A stretch of DNA of 64,000 nt, from positions 5,993-69,992 of the forward strand of contig DAMCZI010000027.1 in the NCBI GenBank assembly GCA_032095175.1, written 5' to 3'. The DNA is from DAMCZI01 sp032095175. Lineage in GTDB: Bacteria > Bacillota > Clostridia > Clostridiales > Caloramatoraceae. The notes under the pieces are model-generated. The model searched no databases. It was given only the letters and a program-made list of their open reading frames with translations, and had not been told where the DNA came from. Made by a program: the position numbers and the translations under genes. Positions 8,557-16,684 of this stretch are shown piece by piece; the first letter of the stretch is position 1; each line of letters starts with the position of its first letter.

Positions 8557-9945
8557 TTACTCCCACAGCACCACATCATTTCGTGTTTTAGCAAGTTCAA
8601 TTAGCTCATCGGTAAATCCATTGATTGAAAATAATATAAAATGCTCATTGCGATTATCTTTTCTCCATTCAACAGCTTTTGCTTTTTCCTCAAGAGTGGT
8701 AAGTACATTGATACCAACTTTTCCGTCCCAATATTTACACTCACCAAAAATTATGTCCTTACCTGTACTATCATAGGCCACAATATCGATTTCAGTATCG
8801 TTATTCCACCAGCGACCAACTTTATCAAAAGTGAAATTCCATTTTTCATCAGCATTTAACTTCCACATATCTTCTATGCAAATATCTTCATATACATAGC
8901 TTATATGTCTATCAATAAGGTTTGATTTTATCTTTTTCATTGCAAGTTCGCTGTTGCCAGATTCTATAAAGCTTAAATTTGGATAGACAAATTTAAACCA
9001 GAAAAGAATAAAATTATCTTTTATTTTATATAGACCTCGTTTGCTTTTTTCAGGACTTTCTTCGGTTATAGGGACTTCACGCTCCAATATGTCAAGGTCA
9101 ATCAAAGTTTTAAGATACTTCGTGAGCCCTGTCTGTTTAAGCTCCAAAGCTCCAGCTATTTTAGACAATTTTTGATTACCTGCTGCTATGGACTTAATTA
9201 CAGAGAAATAACTTCCAACTTCCGTTACTTCACGTTGTAGGAGAAAATTTGGCTCGTCATACAAAAAACTCTGCTTAGACAATATGTTTTTATTGATAGC
9301 AGAATAAATATCTTTACTGTCATAAAAAAGTTCAATATACTTTGGAACCCCGCCTGTGACAGAGTAATATTCAATCAACTCTTTGCGAGATTTATCAGGA
9401 AAAAACTCTTTATAATAGGAGAATGGAATTTGCTTCAGCTTAATTTGTCCTGTTCTTCTACCATACAGAGGACTGGTGTAATTTAAGGTTTGGGTTTCCA
9501 TCATAGAAATAAGAGAACCACAAAGAATTACAATTACATTTTTATTTTTCAGCATCATATCCCATATCTTTTGAAATATGGAAGGGAAGGCAGGGTTTGA
9601 TTTTCCCAAGTACTGAAATTCATCTATAATTAAAAGTAGTTTTTCATTTTGTGCTTTTTCGCAGAGTATCTTAAATAAGATTTCCCAACTGTCTATTTTT
9701 GCATTTCGGAGTAATTCATTATCACAAAATTCTGCAACTGAATCTTTAAAGGCATTACGATTTTGCATTTCGCTTTCTTCAGTAACAAGAAAATATAAAG
9801 CATTCTTATTTTTCATAAAAGCAGAAGAAAGTTCAGTTTTTCCAACTCTACGTCTTCCATAAAGTATAACAAGTGAAGAACCTTTGCGATTATATTCTTC
9901 ATTTAAAAATTGCATTTCCTGTTCTCTGTCTACAAAGTTTTTCAT
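8557..9945 (-). CDS. Archaeal-type AAA ATPase with C-terminal DUF234/PD-(D/E)xK region
   Basis: 462 residues. N-terminal P-loop NTPase with FVDREQEMQFL and Walker A LYGRRRVGKTEL, Walker B LLLIIDEFQYL and sensor VILCGSLISMM. A winged-helix part (LSKIAGALELKQTGLTKYLKTL) follows. The C-terminal domain ends in EIDIVAYDSTGKDIIFGECKYW, a PD-(D/E)xK-like D...ExK pattern. This is the DUF234-type ATPase family of bacteria and archaea; its function is undefined and mobile or defence roles have been suggested. The ATG follows AAGGGGTG. It stands alone behind a palindromic promoter. Confidence 0.85.
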   Translation of the reverse strand: MKNFVDREQEMQFLNEEYNRKGSSLVILYGRRRVGKTELSSAFMKNKNALYFLVTEESEMQNRNAFKDSVAEFCDNELLRNAKIDSWEILFKILCEKAQNEKLLLIIDEFQYLGKSNPAFPSIFQKIWDMMLKNKNVIVILCGSLISMMETQTLNYTSPLYGRRTGQIKLKQIPFSYYKEFFPDKSRKELIEYYSVTGGVPKYIELFYDSKDIYSAINKNILSKQSFLYDEPNFLLQREVTEVGSYFSVIKSIAAGNQKLSKIAGALELKQTGLTKYLKTLIDLDILEREVPITEESPEKSKRGLYKIKDNFILFWFKFVYPNLSFIESGNSELAMKKIKSNLIDRHISYVYEDICIEDMWKLNADEKWNFTFDKVGRWWNNDTEIDIVAYDSTGKDIIFGECKYWDGKVGINVLTTLEEKAKAVEWRKDNRNEHFILFSINGFTDELIELAKTRNDVVLWE

Positions 9946-9966
9946 TCAAATCACCCCTTAATAACT

Positions 9967-10000
9967 ATTATACTTTCAATTATTATAATTTCAAGTATAA
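9967..10000 (-). promoter_or_regulatory. Promoter embedded in a 33-base near-palindrome
   Basis: For the ATPase gene, the minus strand carries TTGAAA (9989-9994), a 16-base spacer and TATAAT (9967-9972). Both boxes lie inside a palindrome at 9968-10000 (arms TTATACTTTCAATTAT and ATAATTTCAAGTATAA, two mismatches in 16). Such overlap suggests a dimeric repressor site; the regulator is unknown. Confidence 0.6.
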
Positions 10001-10094
10001 CTTTTGTAATGCTTTTCTTTTTTACAGATACTTTTTTAAAACCATGTACATGAAGGTCAACTCAAAAGCAGAATAACATAAAGATATAATCCCC

Positions 10095-10122
10095 TTGAAT
10101 TTTTTTCATCTACTGTTATAAT
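10095..10122 (+). promoter_or_regulatory. Promoter of the leader peptide / MFS exporter transcript
   Basis: TTGAAT (10095-10100), a 16-base spacer and TATAAT (10117-10122), about 20 bases upstream of the leader ribosome binding site at 10141. Confidence 0.65.
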
Positions 10123-10152
10123 TAAGTTAATTTGTTCTACAGGAGGTATAAT

Positions 10153-10203
10153 ATGACTAATATTCTATATTCAATGATAAATTCAATTAATGTAAGGAGG
10201 TAG
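10153..10203 (+). CDS. Leader peptide MTNILYSMINSINVRR upstream of an MFS exporter
   Basis: A 16-codon ORF with a textbook AGGAGG six bases before its ATG, ending at TAG 10201-10203, 24 bases before the exporter start. It ends in tandem AGG codons. Its codons 7-14 coincide with the left arm (10173-10192) of a stem whose right arm covers the exporter start codon. This is the layout of translation-attenuated resistance genes such as ermC and of leader-controlled efflux pumps. The peptide sequence itself is unfamiliar. Confidence 0.72.
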   Translation: MTNILYSMINSINVRR

Positions 10204-10240
10204 CTACCAAAAAAGGAGGAACATTAATTGAATTTTCATT
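10173..10240 (+). promoter_or_regulatory. Start-codon-sequestering stem (candidate translational attenuator)
   Basis: Left arm 10173-10192 (core AAATTCAATTAATG) pairs with right arm 10222-10240 (core CATTAATTGAATTT) in about 19 base pairs with one bulged T. The right arm contains the TTG start (10228-10230) of the MFS gene. The 29-base loop holds its AAGGAGG site and a small GGTAGCTACC palindrome. A ribosome held on the leader ORF would open the stem and free the start. Confidence 0.72.
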
Positions 10241-11511
10241 TACTTAAAAACAAAGATTATCTACTATTATTGCTTGGAGACCTTGTGTCCCTTGTTGGTT
10301 CGAGGATGCAAAGCTTTGCACTATCACTCTATGTATTAAACACTACAGGTTCCGCAGCTAAATTCGCATCTATTTTATCAATTACTTTTATACCAGAATT
10401 AATATTAGGTCCAATAGCAGGGGTTTTTGCAGATTGGTTTGACAGAAAGAAGCTCATAGTTACTTTGGATATTTTAAGTGGCACACTGGTTGGTATTTAT
10501 GCTTTAATCTATTTAATAGATAAGAGTTTTATAAATATATTTAGCATAACAATACTAGTTGCATTGCTTTCAATTATATCAACCATCTTTCAACCTGCAA
10601 TTGCAACTATAACTCCAGGAATAGTTAAAAAGGAGCAGCTTGTAGATGCTAATGGCTTAAGTACAATAGTTTCAGCAGGGGGAAGACTTGCTGCACCAAT
10701 AATAGCAGGACTATTTTTACAGAAGTTTGGCTTGTTTTGGATATTTATAATTAACTCTCTAAGCTTTCTATGCTCTGCTGCAAGTGAGACTTTTATAAAT
10801 ATTCCAAAGAATAATAGGAAACATGAAAAAATAACCTTTAAGGTCTTCTTTCTAGACTTTTCCGAGGGAATTAAATTTATATATAATAATAAACTGATTT
10901 TAGGAATAGGCATTTTGCTGCTATCTGTAAATTTTTTTATTGCCCCGGTAATTATTGTAGGGGAACCCTATATATTAAAAACCATTTTAAAGATTTCAGA
11001 TACTCAGTATGGCTTTTTTCAGTCTGGTTTAATGATTCCTATGTTTGCAGCACCAGTACTGTGCAGCCTTGTTTCTAAAAAAGTAAGTCTAAATAAAATT
11101 ATATATGGAAGTATGATTATAAACTCATTAATTGTAGCAATAATAGGTGTTGCAACAACAAATACATACTTAAGCATGTTTAAAAGTAATTTGATACCAT
11201 TTATAATCATATTTATGCTCTTTTTTATAATCAGCATATTTGATTTAATCAGCAATTTAGCTATCTGTTCAATGGAACAAGAAATTGTTCCCCTTTCACT
11301 ACTGGGAAGAGTTGAAAGTGTGCTTACAAGCATTGCCTTTGCACTAACTCCATTAGGGCAGATTATTTTTGGTTTTCTGCTTGATAAGTTTAATGCTTGC
11401 GTGTGCATTATTGCTGTAAGTATATTGACATTAATAAGTGTTATACTGACTAAGAGCTTGTTTTTAAACATCAATAAAGCTAATATCGATATCAATTCCA
11501 ATCAATCTTAA
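10228..11511 (+). CDS. MFS efflux transporter (DHA3/macrolide-type)
   Basis: 427 residues with about 12 predicted membrane helices. The N-terminal GSRMQSFALSLYVLNTTGSA and the loop 2-3 motif GVFADWFDRKKLIV place it in the drug:H+ antiporter branch related to EntS and Mef-type macrolide pumps. Start TTG at 10228 with AAGGAGG eight bases upstream. It is preceded by a leader ORF and a stem over its start codon, suggesting induction by a ribosome-targeting drug. A terminator follows at 11555. Substrate is inferred only from context. Confidence 0.85.
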   Translation: MNFHLLKNKDYLLLLLGDLVSLVGSRMQSFALSLYVLNTTGSAAKFASILSITFIPELILGPIAGVFADWFDRKKLIVTLDILSGTLVGIYALIYLIDKSFINIFSITILVALLSIISTIFQPAIATITPGIVKKEQLVDANGLSTIVSAGGRLAAPIIAGLFLQKFGLFWIFIINSLSFLCSAASETFINIPKNNRKHEKITFKVFFLDFSEGIKFIYNNKLILGIGILLLSVNFFIAPVIIVGEPYILKTILKISDTQYGFFQSGLMIPMFAAPVLCSLVSKKVSLNKIIYGSMIINSLIVAIIGVATTNTYLSMFKSNLIPFIIIFMLFFIISIFDLISNLAICSMEQEIVPLSLLGRVESVLTSIAFALTPLGQIIFGFLLDKFNACVCIIAVSILTLISVILTKSLFLNINKANIDINSNQS

Positions 11512-11554
11512 TTTAATTTTTAGAGAAGTTTGCTTATAAGATTATGCTTTTTAT

Positions 11555-11592
11555 CAAGAGGGATAAAATAATGTCCCTCTTGTTTATATTTT
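11555..11592 (+). terminator. Terminator of the MFS exporter gene
   Basis: Stem CAAGAGGGA (11555-11563) with TCCCTCTTG (11574-11582), followed by a T-rich run. Confidence 0.82.
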
Positions 11593-11707
11593 ACAACCGA
11601 GGATCATTTTGAAAATTTTGCAATAATAGATGTTAATACCACTTGAATCTGGTAAAATTAAATTATTGTAAGCTATAACAGTATCTTTATTATAGGGGGT
11701 TTTAATT

Positions 11708-13240
11708 TTGGGACATATTAACGAAAACAGCGTTCTGGATTTTTATATTGAGCAAATTCACCAGGACAACATTGAATTTCTAAAGGAAAGGGATGAATTT
11801 AAAAAGCAAATAGAGAACAAAATACTCGAACTTAAAAATGATGAAAGTGAGCATTCAAAAATTCAAGTGGCAAAGGATTTATGGAAACTGCTGTTTGAAG
11901 CTGCAATGAGCTATATAGATCCTGATAAAGGTGGATATGACAGGTTGTTTAAATACTTTGATGAATATGTGGACTTTGAAGAGCTAATCTTTGCCTCAGA
12001 TTCCTTTTACAGAGATCATACACTTCACTGTCTCTGGGTTTATTTCTTAGGAGAATATATTATCAAAAGCAGACAATTCAATTTTATAACAGAAAGCACA
12101 AATACCGAATATAACATCCAACGTAATATATATGAAGACATGAAAAAATTAAATAATGATGGTTTTCTTGATGATCCTGTAAAAACGTATGGTGATCTTC
12201 TTAGTTATTTTAAAAAAGATGATTCTATAAGATGTATATCTGCTCTAACACATGATCTTGGATATCCATTAAAAAAGATTTATCGAATAAATAAGTCGAT
12301 AAAAAACATTCTTCCTTATTTTGATGTAGAAAACTATGATGAATTTAATTTTAACTATTCTGGTACACAACAAAACTTTATAGACTGCTTTATAAATTTA
12401 TTAAGTTGGAAGATATACTATTCAACACTGCCTGAATGTAAAGATCCTGAAGTAGAAGATAAATACACATATATAGGACCATCTAGAAATATGCTAGGCA
12501 TAAATTGGGAAACATTGAAAGAAATATCACAAGATGAATTGCTTAGATTAAAAAGAACATTCATTATGGAGTTAAACATTCGCCAAAGTACATCCGCCAA
12601 ATTCAGGTATTCAAATGACTTTGAAAAATACCAGCATGGAATTATGAGTGCCTTTTTGCTTATGAAAAACTTAAATGCCTTTAAGAAGATAAATGTTTCA
12701 TATTGTGATTATATGCATATTCCTACATATGCTAATAATTTCTCTGATATTCAAACAAAAACAGATATTTTAAAAGCAATATCAGATCATACATGTGAAA
12801 GCTATCAAATTAAAAATTTAAGTACTACCTCTTCTTTCCTAACCTTTATCGATGAACTCGAGGAATTCTCTAGAACATCAAGGGCTAATCAGAACAGACA
12901 ATATGTAAGTGAATTTTGTAAAACAGATATTTATATGAAGGATGAATATATGAATATAGATTTTACCTTTGATAATACTAAAATAGGAAATCTTGATCCC
13001 GAAATAGCTTTTAAGGGAAGGTGTAAACGCTTCTTAAGCCTTTTTGATATACCAAACCTTGACGAAAAATTTAAAATTAGATTAAGCTGTATAGGAAAAC
13101 TCCCCTATGATGATAACACATATAAACTTGAGATAAGTAGAAAATATGCAAATATATTTATAAACGATGTTGAGCAAAGTATACCTAGATATCTAAAAAC
13201 AACCCAGTTCTATACAAAGGAAGAATATATGAAAATGTAG
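11708..13240 (+). CDS. HD-superfamily metal-dependent phosphohydrolase-like protein
   Basis: 510 residues, no signal peptide or membrane helix. The HD-domain ligands can be picked out: FYRDHTLHCLW (H104 or H107), ALTHDLGYP (H182-D183), EKYQHGIMSAFL (H310) and AISDHTCE (D360-H361), in HD order with wide inserts. The rest matches no family I recognise. Start TTG at 11708 after AGGGGG. It is monocistronic and followed by an R1 element. HD proteins hydrolyse nucleotides or phosphodiesters, but the substrate here cannot be predicted. Confidence 0.7.
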   Translation: MGHINENSVLDFYIEQIHQDNIEFLKERDEFKKQIENKILELKNDESEHSKIQVAKDLWKLLFEAAMSYIDPDKGGYDRLFKYFDEYVDFEELIFASDSFYRDHTLHCLWVYFLGEYIIKSRQFNFITESTNTEYNIQRNIYEDMKKLNNDGFLDDPVKTYGDLLSYFKKDDSIRCISALTHDLGYPLKKIYRINKSIKNILPYFDVENYDEFNFNYSGTQQNFIDCFINLLSWKIYYSTLPECKDPEVEDKYTYIGPSRNMLGINWETLKEISQDELLRLKRTFIMELNIRQSTSAKFRYSNDFEKYQHGIMSAFLLMKNLNAFKKINVSYCDYMHIPTYANNFSDIQTKTDILKAISDHTCESYQIKNLSTTSSFLTFIDELEEFSRTSRANQNRQYVSEFCKTDIYMKDEYMNIDFTFDNTKIGNLDPEIAFKGRCKRFLSLFDIPNLDEKFKIRLSCIGKLPYDDNTYKLEISRKYANIFINDVEQSIPRYLKTTQFYTKEEYMKM

Positions 13241-13260
13241 TTATGATGTGAATTGGAAGC

Positions 13261-13379
13261 TATATAAATCGCAATAAAGATTTTGAATAATGTACATTGC
13301 GATTTATGAATCTATGAATATGATTTTGCATAAATGTTTGGGGTCAAGCAATGTAGAATCATTTATACGAAACATATAA
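13261..13379 (+). repeat. R1 two-hairpin element, copy a
   Basis: Starts 20 bases after the HD gene. Hairpin 1 has arms AAATCGCAAT / ATTGCGATTT; hairpin 2 has arms near TTTGCATAAATG / CATTTATACGAAA around the conserved loop segment GGGTCAAGCAATGTAGA. It ends in CATATA. Same order and orientation as copy e. Confidence 0.85.
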
Positions 13380-13507
13380 TTACCTAACAAATAACATAAA
13401 TATACAAGAATAATTTTAAATAAATGATGTTTAATTTGTACATCTCTGTTAAAATAAATTTAAATATCAAGGGTTTAAATATAATGCTTTGTTAAGGGGG
13501 AATGGTT

Positions 13508-13993
13508 GTGAGATTTTTAATGAGGCAAAGGTTCTTTTCATTTGGAGACAGCTTTTCAATCAAGGACGAGAATGAGAATGACGTGTTTACAGTTGAAGGA
13601 CAAGTATTTAGCTTTGGAGATAAGCTTTCTTTTCAGGACATGGGCGGAAATGAGATTTTCTTTATAAAGCAGAAGATTACATTCTTTGGGAATACATATG
13701 AAATTTATCAGAATGGTGAACTCTACGGTGTATTAACTAAGGAGCTTCTTACATTTTTCAACTGCCGCTTCAATATTGAAACATCCAACTACGGAGATAT
13801 AGAGGTTGAGGGAGATTTCACGGATCATGAGTATTCCTTTTCAAAGGATGGCAGAACTATTGCAAGCATATCAAAGCAATGGTTCTCCTGGACAGATTCC
13901 TATGGAATTGATATTGCACCAGGGGAAAATGAAGCTTTTATACTTGCCTGTGTAGTTATAATCGATATGATTTGCCATGATAAGCATAACTAA
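13508..13993 (+). CDS. LURP-one-related family protein
   Basis: About 161 residues, all-beta, of the LURP-one-related/Tubby-like fold. The repeating strands RQRFFSFGDSFSIKDENEND, FKKQKITFFGNTYEIYQNGE-like segments and WFSWTDSYGIDIAPGENEAF are typical. GTG at 13508 is preferred: the GGGGG site lies seven bases upstream, but only one base from the ATG at 13502. Bacterial members have no established function; membrane-lipid binding has been proposed for the fold. Monocistronic. Confidence 0.8.
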   Translation: MRFLMRQRFFSFGDSFSIKDENENDVFTVEGQVFSFGDKLSFQDMGGNEIFFIKQKITFFGNTYEIYQNGELYGVLTKELLTFFNCRFNIETSNYGDIEVEGDFTDHEYSFSKDGRTIASISKQWFSWTDSYGIDIAPGENEAFILACVVIIDMICHDKHN

Positions 13994-14005
13994 AATATAA
14001 GGGAT

Positions 14006-14118
14006 CTATATATTTCGCATTAATGATTTTACATTTAAAAATCATTAATGCGAAATATTTTCCTAAATTCATATAACTCAATAAATACCTTAATATAAAA
14101 TTTTTATTGCGATATATA
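14006..14118 (-). repeat. R1b two-hairpin element, copy b
   Basis: Reverse-oriented subfamily copy. Hairpin 2 is a perfect stem ATTTCGCATTAATGATTTT / AAAATCATTAATGCGAAAT with a short loop instead of the GGGTCAAGC loop. Relative to copy g its stem has A-T changed to T-A on both arms. Together with the R5 hairpin (14135-14198) and a decayed R2 copy (14219-14295) it fills the gap 13994-14423, where I see no gene. Confidence 0.8.
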
Positions 14119-14134
14119 CCATAAATTATCGTTC

Positions 14135-14198
14135 AACCCGGCATGAATTCCTTTTAAAACGTTCCACCTAATGTTTTAAAAGGAATTCATGCCGGGTT
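14135..14198. terminator. Perfect 26-bp hairpin (R5), likely terminator
   Basis: Arms 14135-14160 and 14173-14198 are perfectly complementary over 26 bases (outer part AACCCGGCATGAATTCC), loop of 12. It follows the LURP-like gene. No long T-run follows, so terminator function is likely but not certain. Confidence 0.6.
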
Positions 14199-14218
14199 TC
14201 ATTGTTTTTTGCATTTTA

Positions 14219-14295
14219 AAAGTGATAGTCACTTGGATCATTTAGGCAAAAAATAATTTCTTAAAACAACTCATAGCTCAAGTGCCTGTTACCTA
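14219..14295. repeat. R2 palindromic repeat, decayed copy
   Basis: GTGATAGTCACTTGG at the left and CTCAAGTGCCTGTTACCTA at the right correspond to the outer arms of the R2 copies at 8417 and 35179. The interior is degenerate. Confidence 0.55.
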
Positions 14296-14385
14296 AGGAT
14301 AAGATATAACATTTCTTGCATACAGCCCTATTCCCTTTTTCAATAAACATGCTATAATGTTAATATATGTTAATTATTTGAAAAA

Positions 14386-14426
14386 GGGAGGTGTAATCAG
14401 GGACAAGCTTCCCTGGTATAAGAATG
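14386..14426 (+). promoter_or_regulatory. Hairpin between Shine-Dalgarno and start of the DUF5050 gene
   Basis: The only strong ribosome binding site, GGGAGGTG (14386-14393), is about 30 bases before the ATG at 14424, too far for normal use. A hairpin CAGGGA / TCCCTG (14398-14403 with 14410-14415) lies between them. Folding it out leaves about 14 bases. No other start exists between the in-frame stop at 14394-14396 and 14424. Confidence 0.5.
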
Positions 14427-15470
14427 AATCAAGAGTTTAAAAAAATACTTCTTTTATTCTTTGGCTTTTCTATAGTGACATTTATTCTAATAATTTTTAT
14501 AACCCTAAATTCAAAGGAAAAACCATTAACACCTCAAGCAAAAAAGATAGAGACTTCTTCAAATGCAGATAAATCTGCTATAAGCCTTCCCACTAATGAA
14601 AATGTATGTGGGAATACCCCTGAAAATTTGATTTACAGAGGCAGCTTTGCAGGCTATAAGGATTACGTTTATTATTCAATACCCAAAAACGAAGAGAAAT
14701 TATACCGCATGAGAACCAATGGAACTGACAAACAGAAAATAGGCGATATAAAAACAAAGTTTATAAATATTATCAGCGATCGTATATTCTTTGTTAACTC
14801 TGATGATATGGATAAAATATATGTTATGGACTTGGAAGGAAAAGATAGTACAATATTTCTCGATGAATCAGTACTATTTCTTTTCATCAGGGGAGAATGG
14901 TTATATTTTATAAAAGAAACTGAACCTCAAAGCTTATATAAAATGAAGGTTGATAAGAGCTTTTCCACAAAAATACTTGAAGACAGCAAAAAAACAGATA
15001 AGATGTTTGATCCTCCACTTTATAATATAACATCAGATTACATTTATTATGTAGACAGCTCCAATGCACTCTGCAAAGTAAATTTTGATGGAAGTGACAA
15101 AACTGTTATTGCACAGGATAATGCAGGACCGTTTATAGTTATAAAAAATTGGATCTATTACATAAACCATTCTGATAGCAATAAAATCTACAAGGTAAAA
15201 ACCGATGGTTCAAGAAGAGCTAAATTTGTTGATGAAAACGTTATTTCTATGAATGCTTCTGATGGTTATATATATTTCTCTCTTGAATCTAAAGGAACAT
15301 ATAAAATGAAATACGACGGAACAGGTGTAAAAAGGCTGACTGATATCACTGGGTGTGATATACATACCTATGATAAGTGGATATACTTTTGGGATCACAG
15401 CAGTGGATATAGCGTTACATATCAGGCTAAAAATGACGGAAAGGTGATTTCAATTATAAATCATGAATAA
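14424..15470 (+). CDS. Membrane-anchored DUF5050 beta-propeller-like protein
   Basis: 348 residues. One N-terminal membrane helix (about 8-27) and a low-complexity linker precede about six beta repeats. Each carries a YY-or-IYF strand followed by K(V/M)(K/N)xDGS-type turns (LYRMRTNGTDKQKIG, LCKVNFDGSDKTVI, IYKVKTDGSRRAKF, TYKMKYDGTGVKRL). This is the DUF5050 repeat, similar to TolB/YncE-like propellers. It is probably exposed outside the membrane. Function unknown. A terminator follows at 15484. Confidence 0.82.
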   Translation: MNQEFKKILLLFFGFSIVTFILIIFITLNSKEKPLTPQAKKIETSSNADKSAISLPTNENVCGNTPENLIYRGSFAGYKDYVYYSIPKNEEKLYRMRTNGTDKQKIGDIKTKFINIISDRIFFVNSDDMDKIYVMDLEGKDSTIFLDESVLFLFIRGEWLYFIKETEPQSLYKMKVDKSFSTKILEDSKKTDKMFDPPLYNITSDYIYYVDSSNALCKVNFDGSDKTVIAQDNAGPFIVIKNWIYYINHSDSNKIYKVKTDGSRRAKFVDENVISMNASDGYIYFSLESKGTYKMKYDGTGVKRLTDITGCDIHTYDKWIYFWDHSSGYSVTYQAKNDGKVISIINHE

Positions 15471-15483
15471 TTATATATTTTGC

Positions 15484-15535
15484 AATAAAAGATTCAGGTA
15501 AGGATTCTATCCAATCTGGGTCTTTTATTTTAACT
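15484..15535 (+). terminator. Terminator of the DUF5050 gene
   Basis: Stem AATAAAAGATTCAG (15484-15497) with CTGGGTCTTTTATT (15516-15529), two G-T wobbles, followed by a T-containing run. The left edge resembles a scrap of the R1 first hairpin. Confidence 0.6.
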
Positions 15536-15716
15536 ATAAAAAGCGCTAAAATAGCTATACTAATTCTCTCCCTTATTATCCAATATAAAATACTATATAA
15601 TTTTATTATAATAATACAATCTATGCATTCTATCCATCATAATCAAAGCTTTAATGTTTGATGCTTATGAGGATAAAATTTGCACACTGTACATGTATGG
15701 AATTGGAGGGGATACT

Positions 15717-16511
15717 ATGAAAAATATTATCGATAGGGCAATGGGATATAAATATACTTCTTTAGAGTATGTTGATGCTGAAGACCTGGAAGAAGCTTCT
15801 ATTCTCTTTGATATGGAGGAATATATATTTATATATAAGGAATTAGAAAATAAAATAAGGATTTATTGGGCAACTGCATCAAAGGAAGAATTTATCATTG
15901 GATTTAAGAAAGCAATTAAGATACTTGAAGAAAAATACAAGAAAAAAATCTACATTGAATTTATTCCTGAAGATTTTATAGAAATCCTTGAAGACCTTGG
16001 ATTTAAAATTGTAAGTGAATATGTTGATTTTTGGAATACCGATTTATCAGATATAAAACCAAACTCACAAAATCAATACTGTGTAGAAACCATTAAACCC
16101 AATGAATATCATGCTGCAGGTGAAGTATTAAGAGGCTGCAAAGGATATTCTAGAGGATTTTCTGGGGAATCTGACGAATGGGTTAAGGAATGGAATGAAT
16201 CCGATAATTTCTCCATTCTTACAGCAAAGATTGATGACAAAATTACAGGTGTATGCTGTGTTGGGCTTTATGGCTTTGAAAGCGAAAAGGGCACCGTTTT
16301 ATGGATAAGAAAAATTGCTGTTGCTCCTTCATATCATGGCAAGGGTGTAGGACGCTGTCTTTTAGAAAGCGCTATGATGTGGGGAATAAAAAATGGTGCA
16401 AAGCGAAGCTTTCTTGCCTGTGATACCGAGAATTATAACGCAATTAAACTATATGAGAATCTAGGATATAGAAAGAGTGATGGTCGAGGGGAAATCGATA
16501 TGGAAAATTAA
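15717..16511 (+). CDS. GNAT family N-acetyltransferase, two-domain form
   Basis: About 264 residues from the ATG at 15717, which follows GGAGGGG; 21 upstream in-frame codons lack a ribosome binding site. The C-terminal GNAT domain has motif A IAVAPSYHGKGVGRCLLESA (about 205-224) and then SFLACDTENYNAIKLYENLGY. The N-terminal half is a degenerate GNAT-like or acceptor domain. Substrate unknown. Monocistronic with a terminator at 16529. Confidence 0.85.
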   Translation: MKNIIDRAMGYKYTSLEYVDAEDLEEASILFDMEEYIFIYKELENKIRIYWATASKEEFIIGFKKAIKILEEKYKKKIYIEFIPEDFIEILEDLGFKIVSEYVDFWNTDLSDIKPNSQNQYCVETIKPNEYHAAGEVLRGCKGYSRGFSGESDEWVKEWNESDNFSILTAKIDDKITGVCCVGLYGFESEKGTVLWIRKIAVAPSYHGKGVGRCLLESAMMWGIKNGAKRSFLACDTENYNAIKLYENLGYRKSDGRGEIDMEN

Positions 16512-16528
16512 ACTTAGGTGTATTAAAG

Positions 16529-16565
16529 ACATGTCTTCAATCTGGAGGCATGTTTTTAATTTTTA
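16529..16565 (+). terminator. Terminator of the GNAT gene
   Basis: Stem ACATGTCTTC (16529-16538) with GGAGGCATGT, including G-T wobbles, followed by TTTTTAATTTTT. Confidence 0.7.
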
Positions 16566-16684
16566 TATTTTCTTAATACCTTGATATTTATAATGTATAC
16601 ATGATACTTATATGGTAAAATATACATAATAATTAAATGCTTCTAAGCGATTTATATAGCAAAAACATTTTAAGGAGGGGTTTT

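Noticed and set aside
8557..9945. Possible defence island around the DUF234-type ATPase
   Set aside because: Neighbouring genes are ordinary (GNAT, MFS) and the ATPase has its own promoter; no other defence gene is present.
13261..14295. CRISPR array
   Set aside because: The repeats here are different palindrome families, irregularly spaced and with internal pairing; there are no equal spacers and no cas genes.
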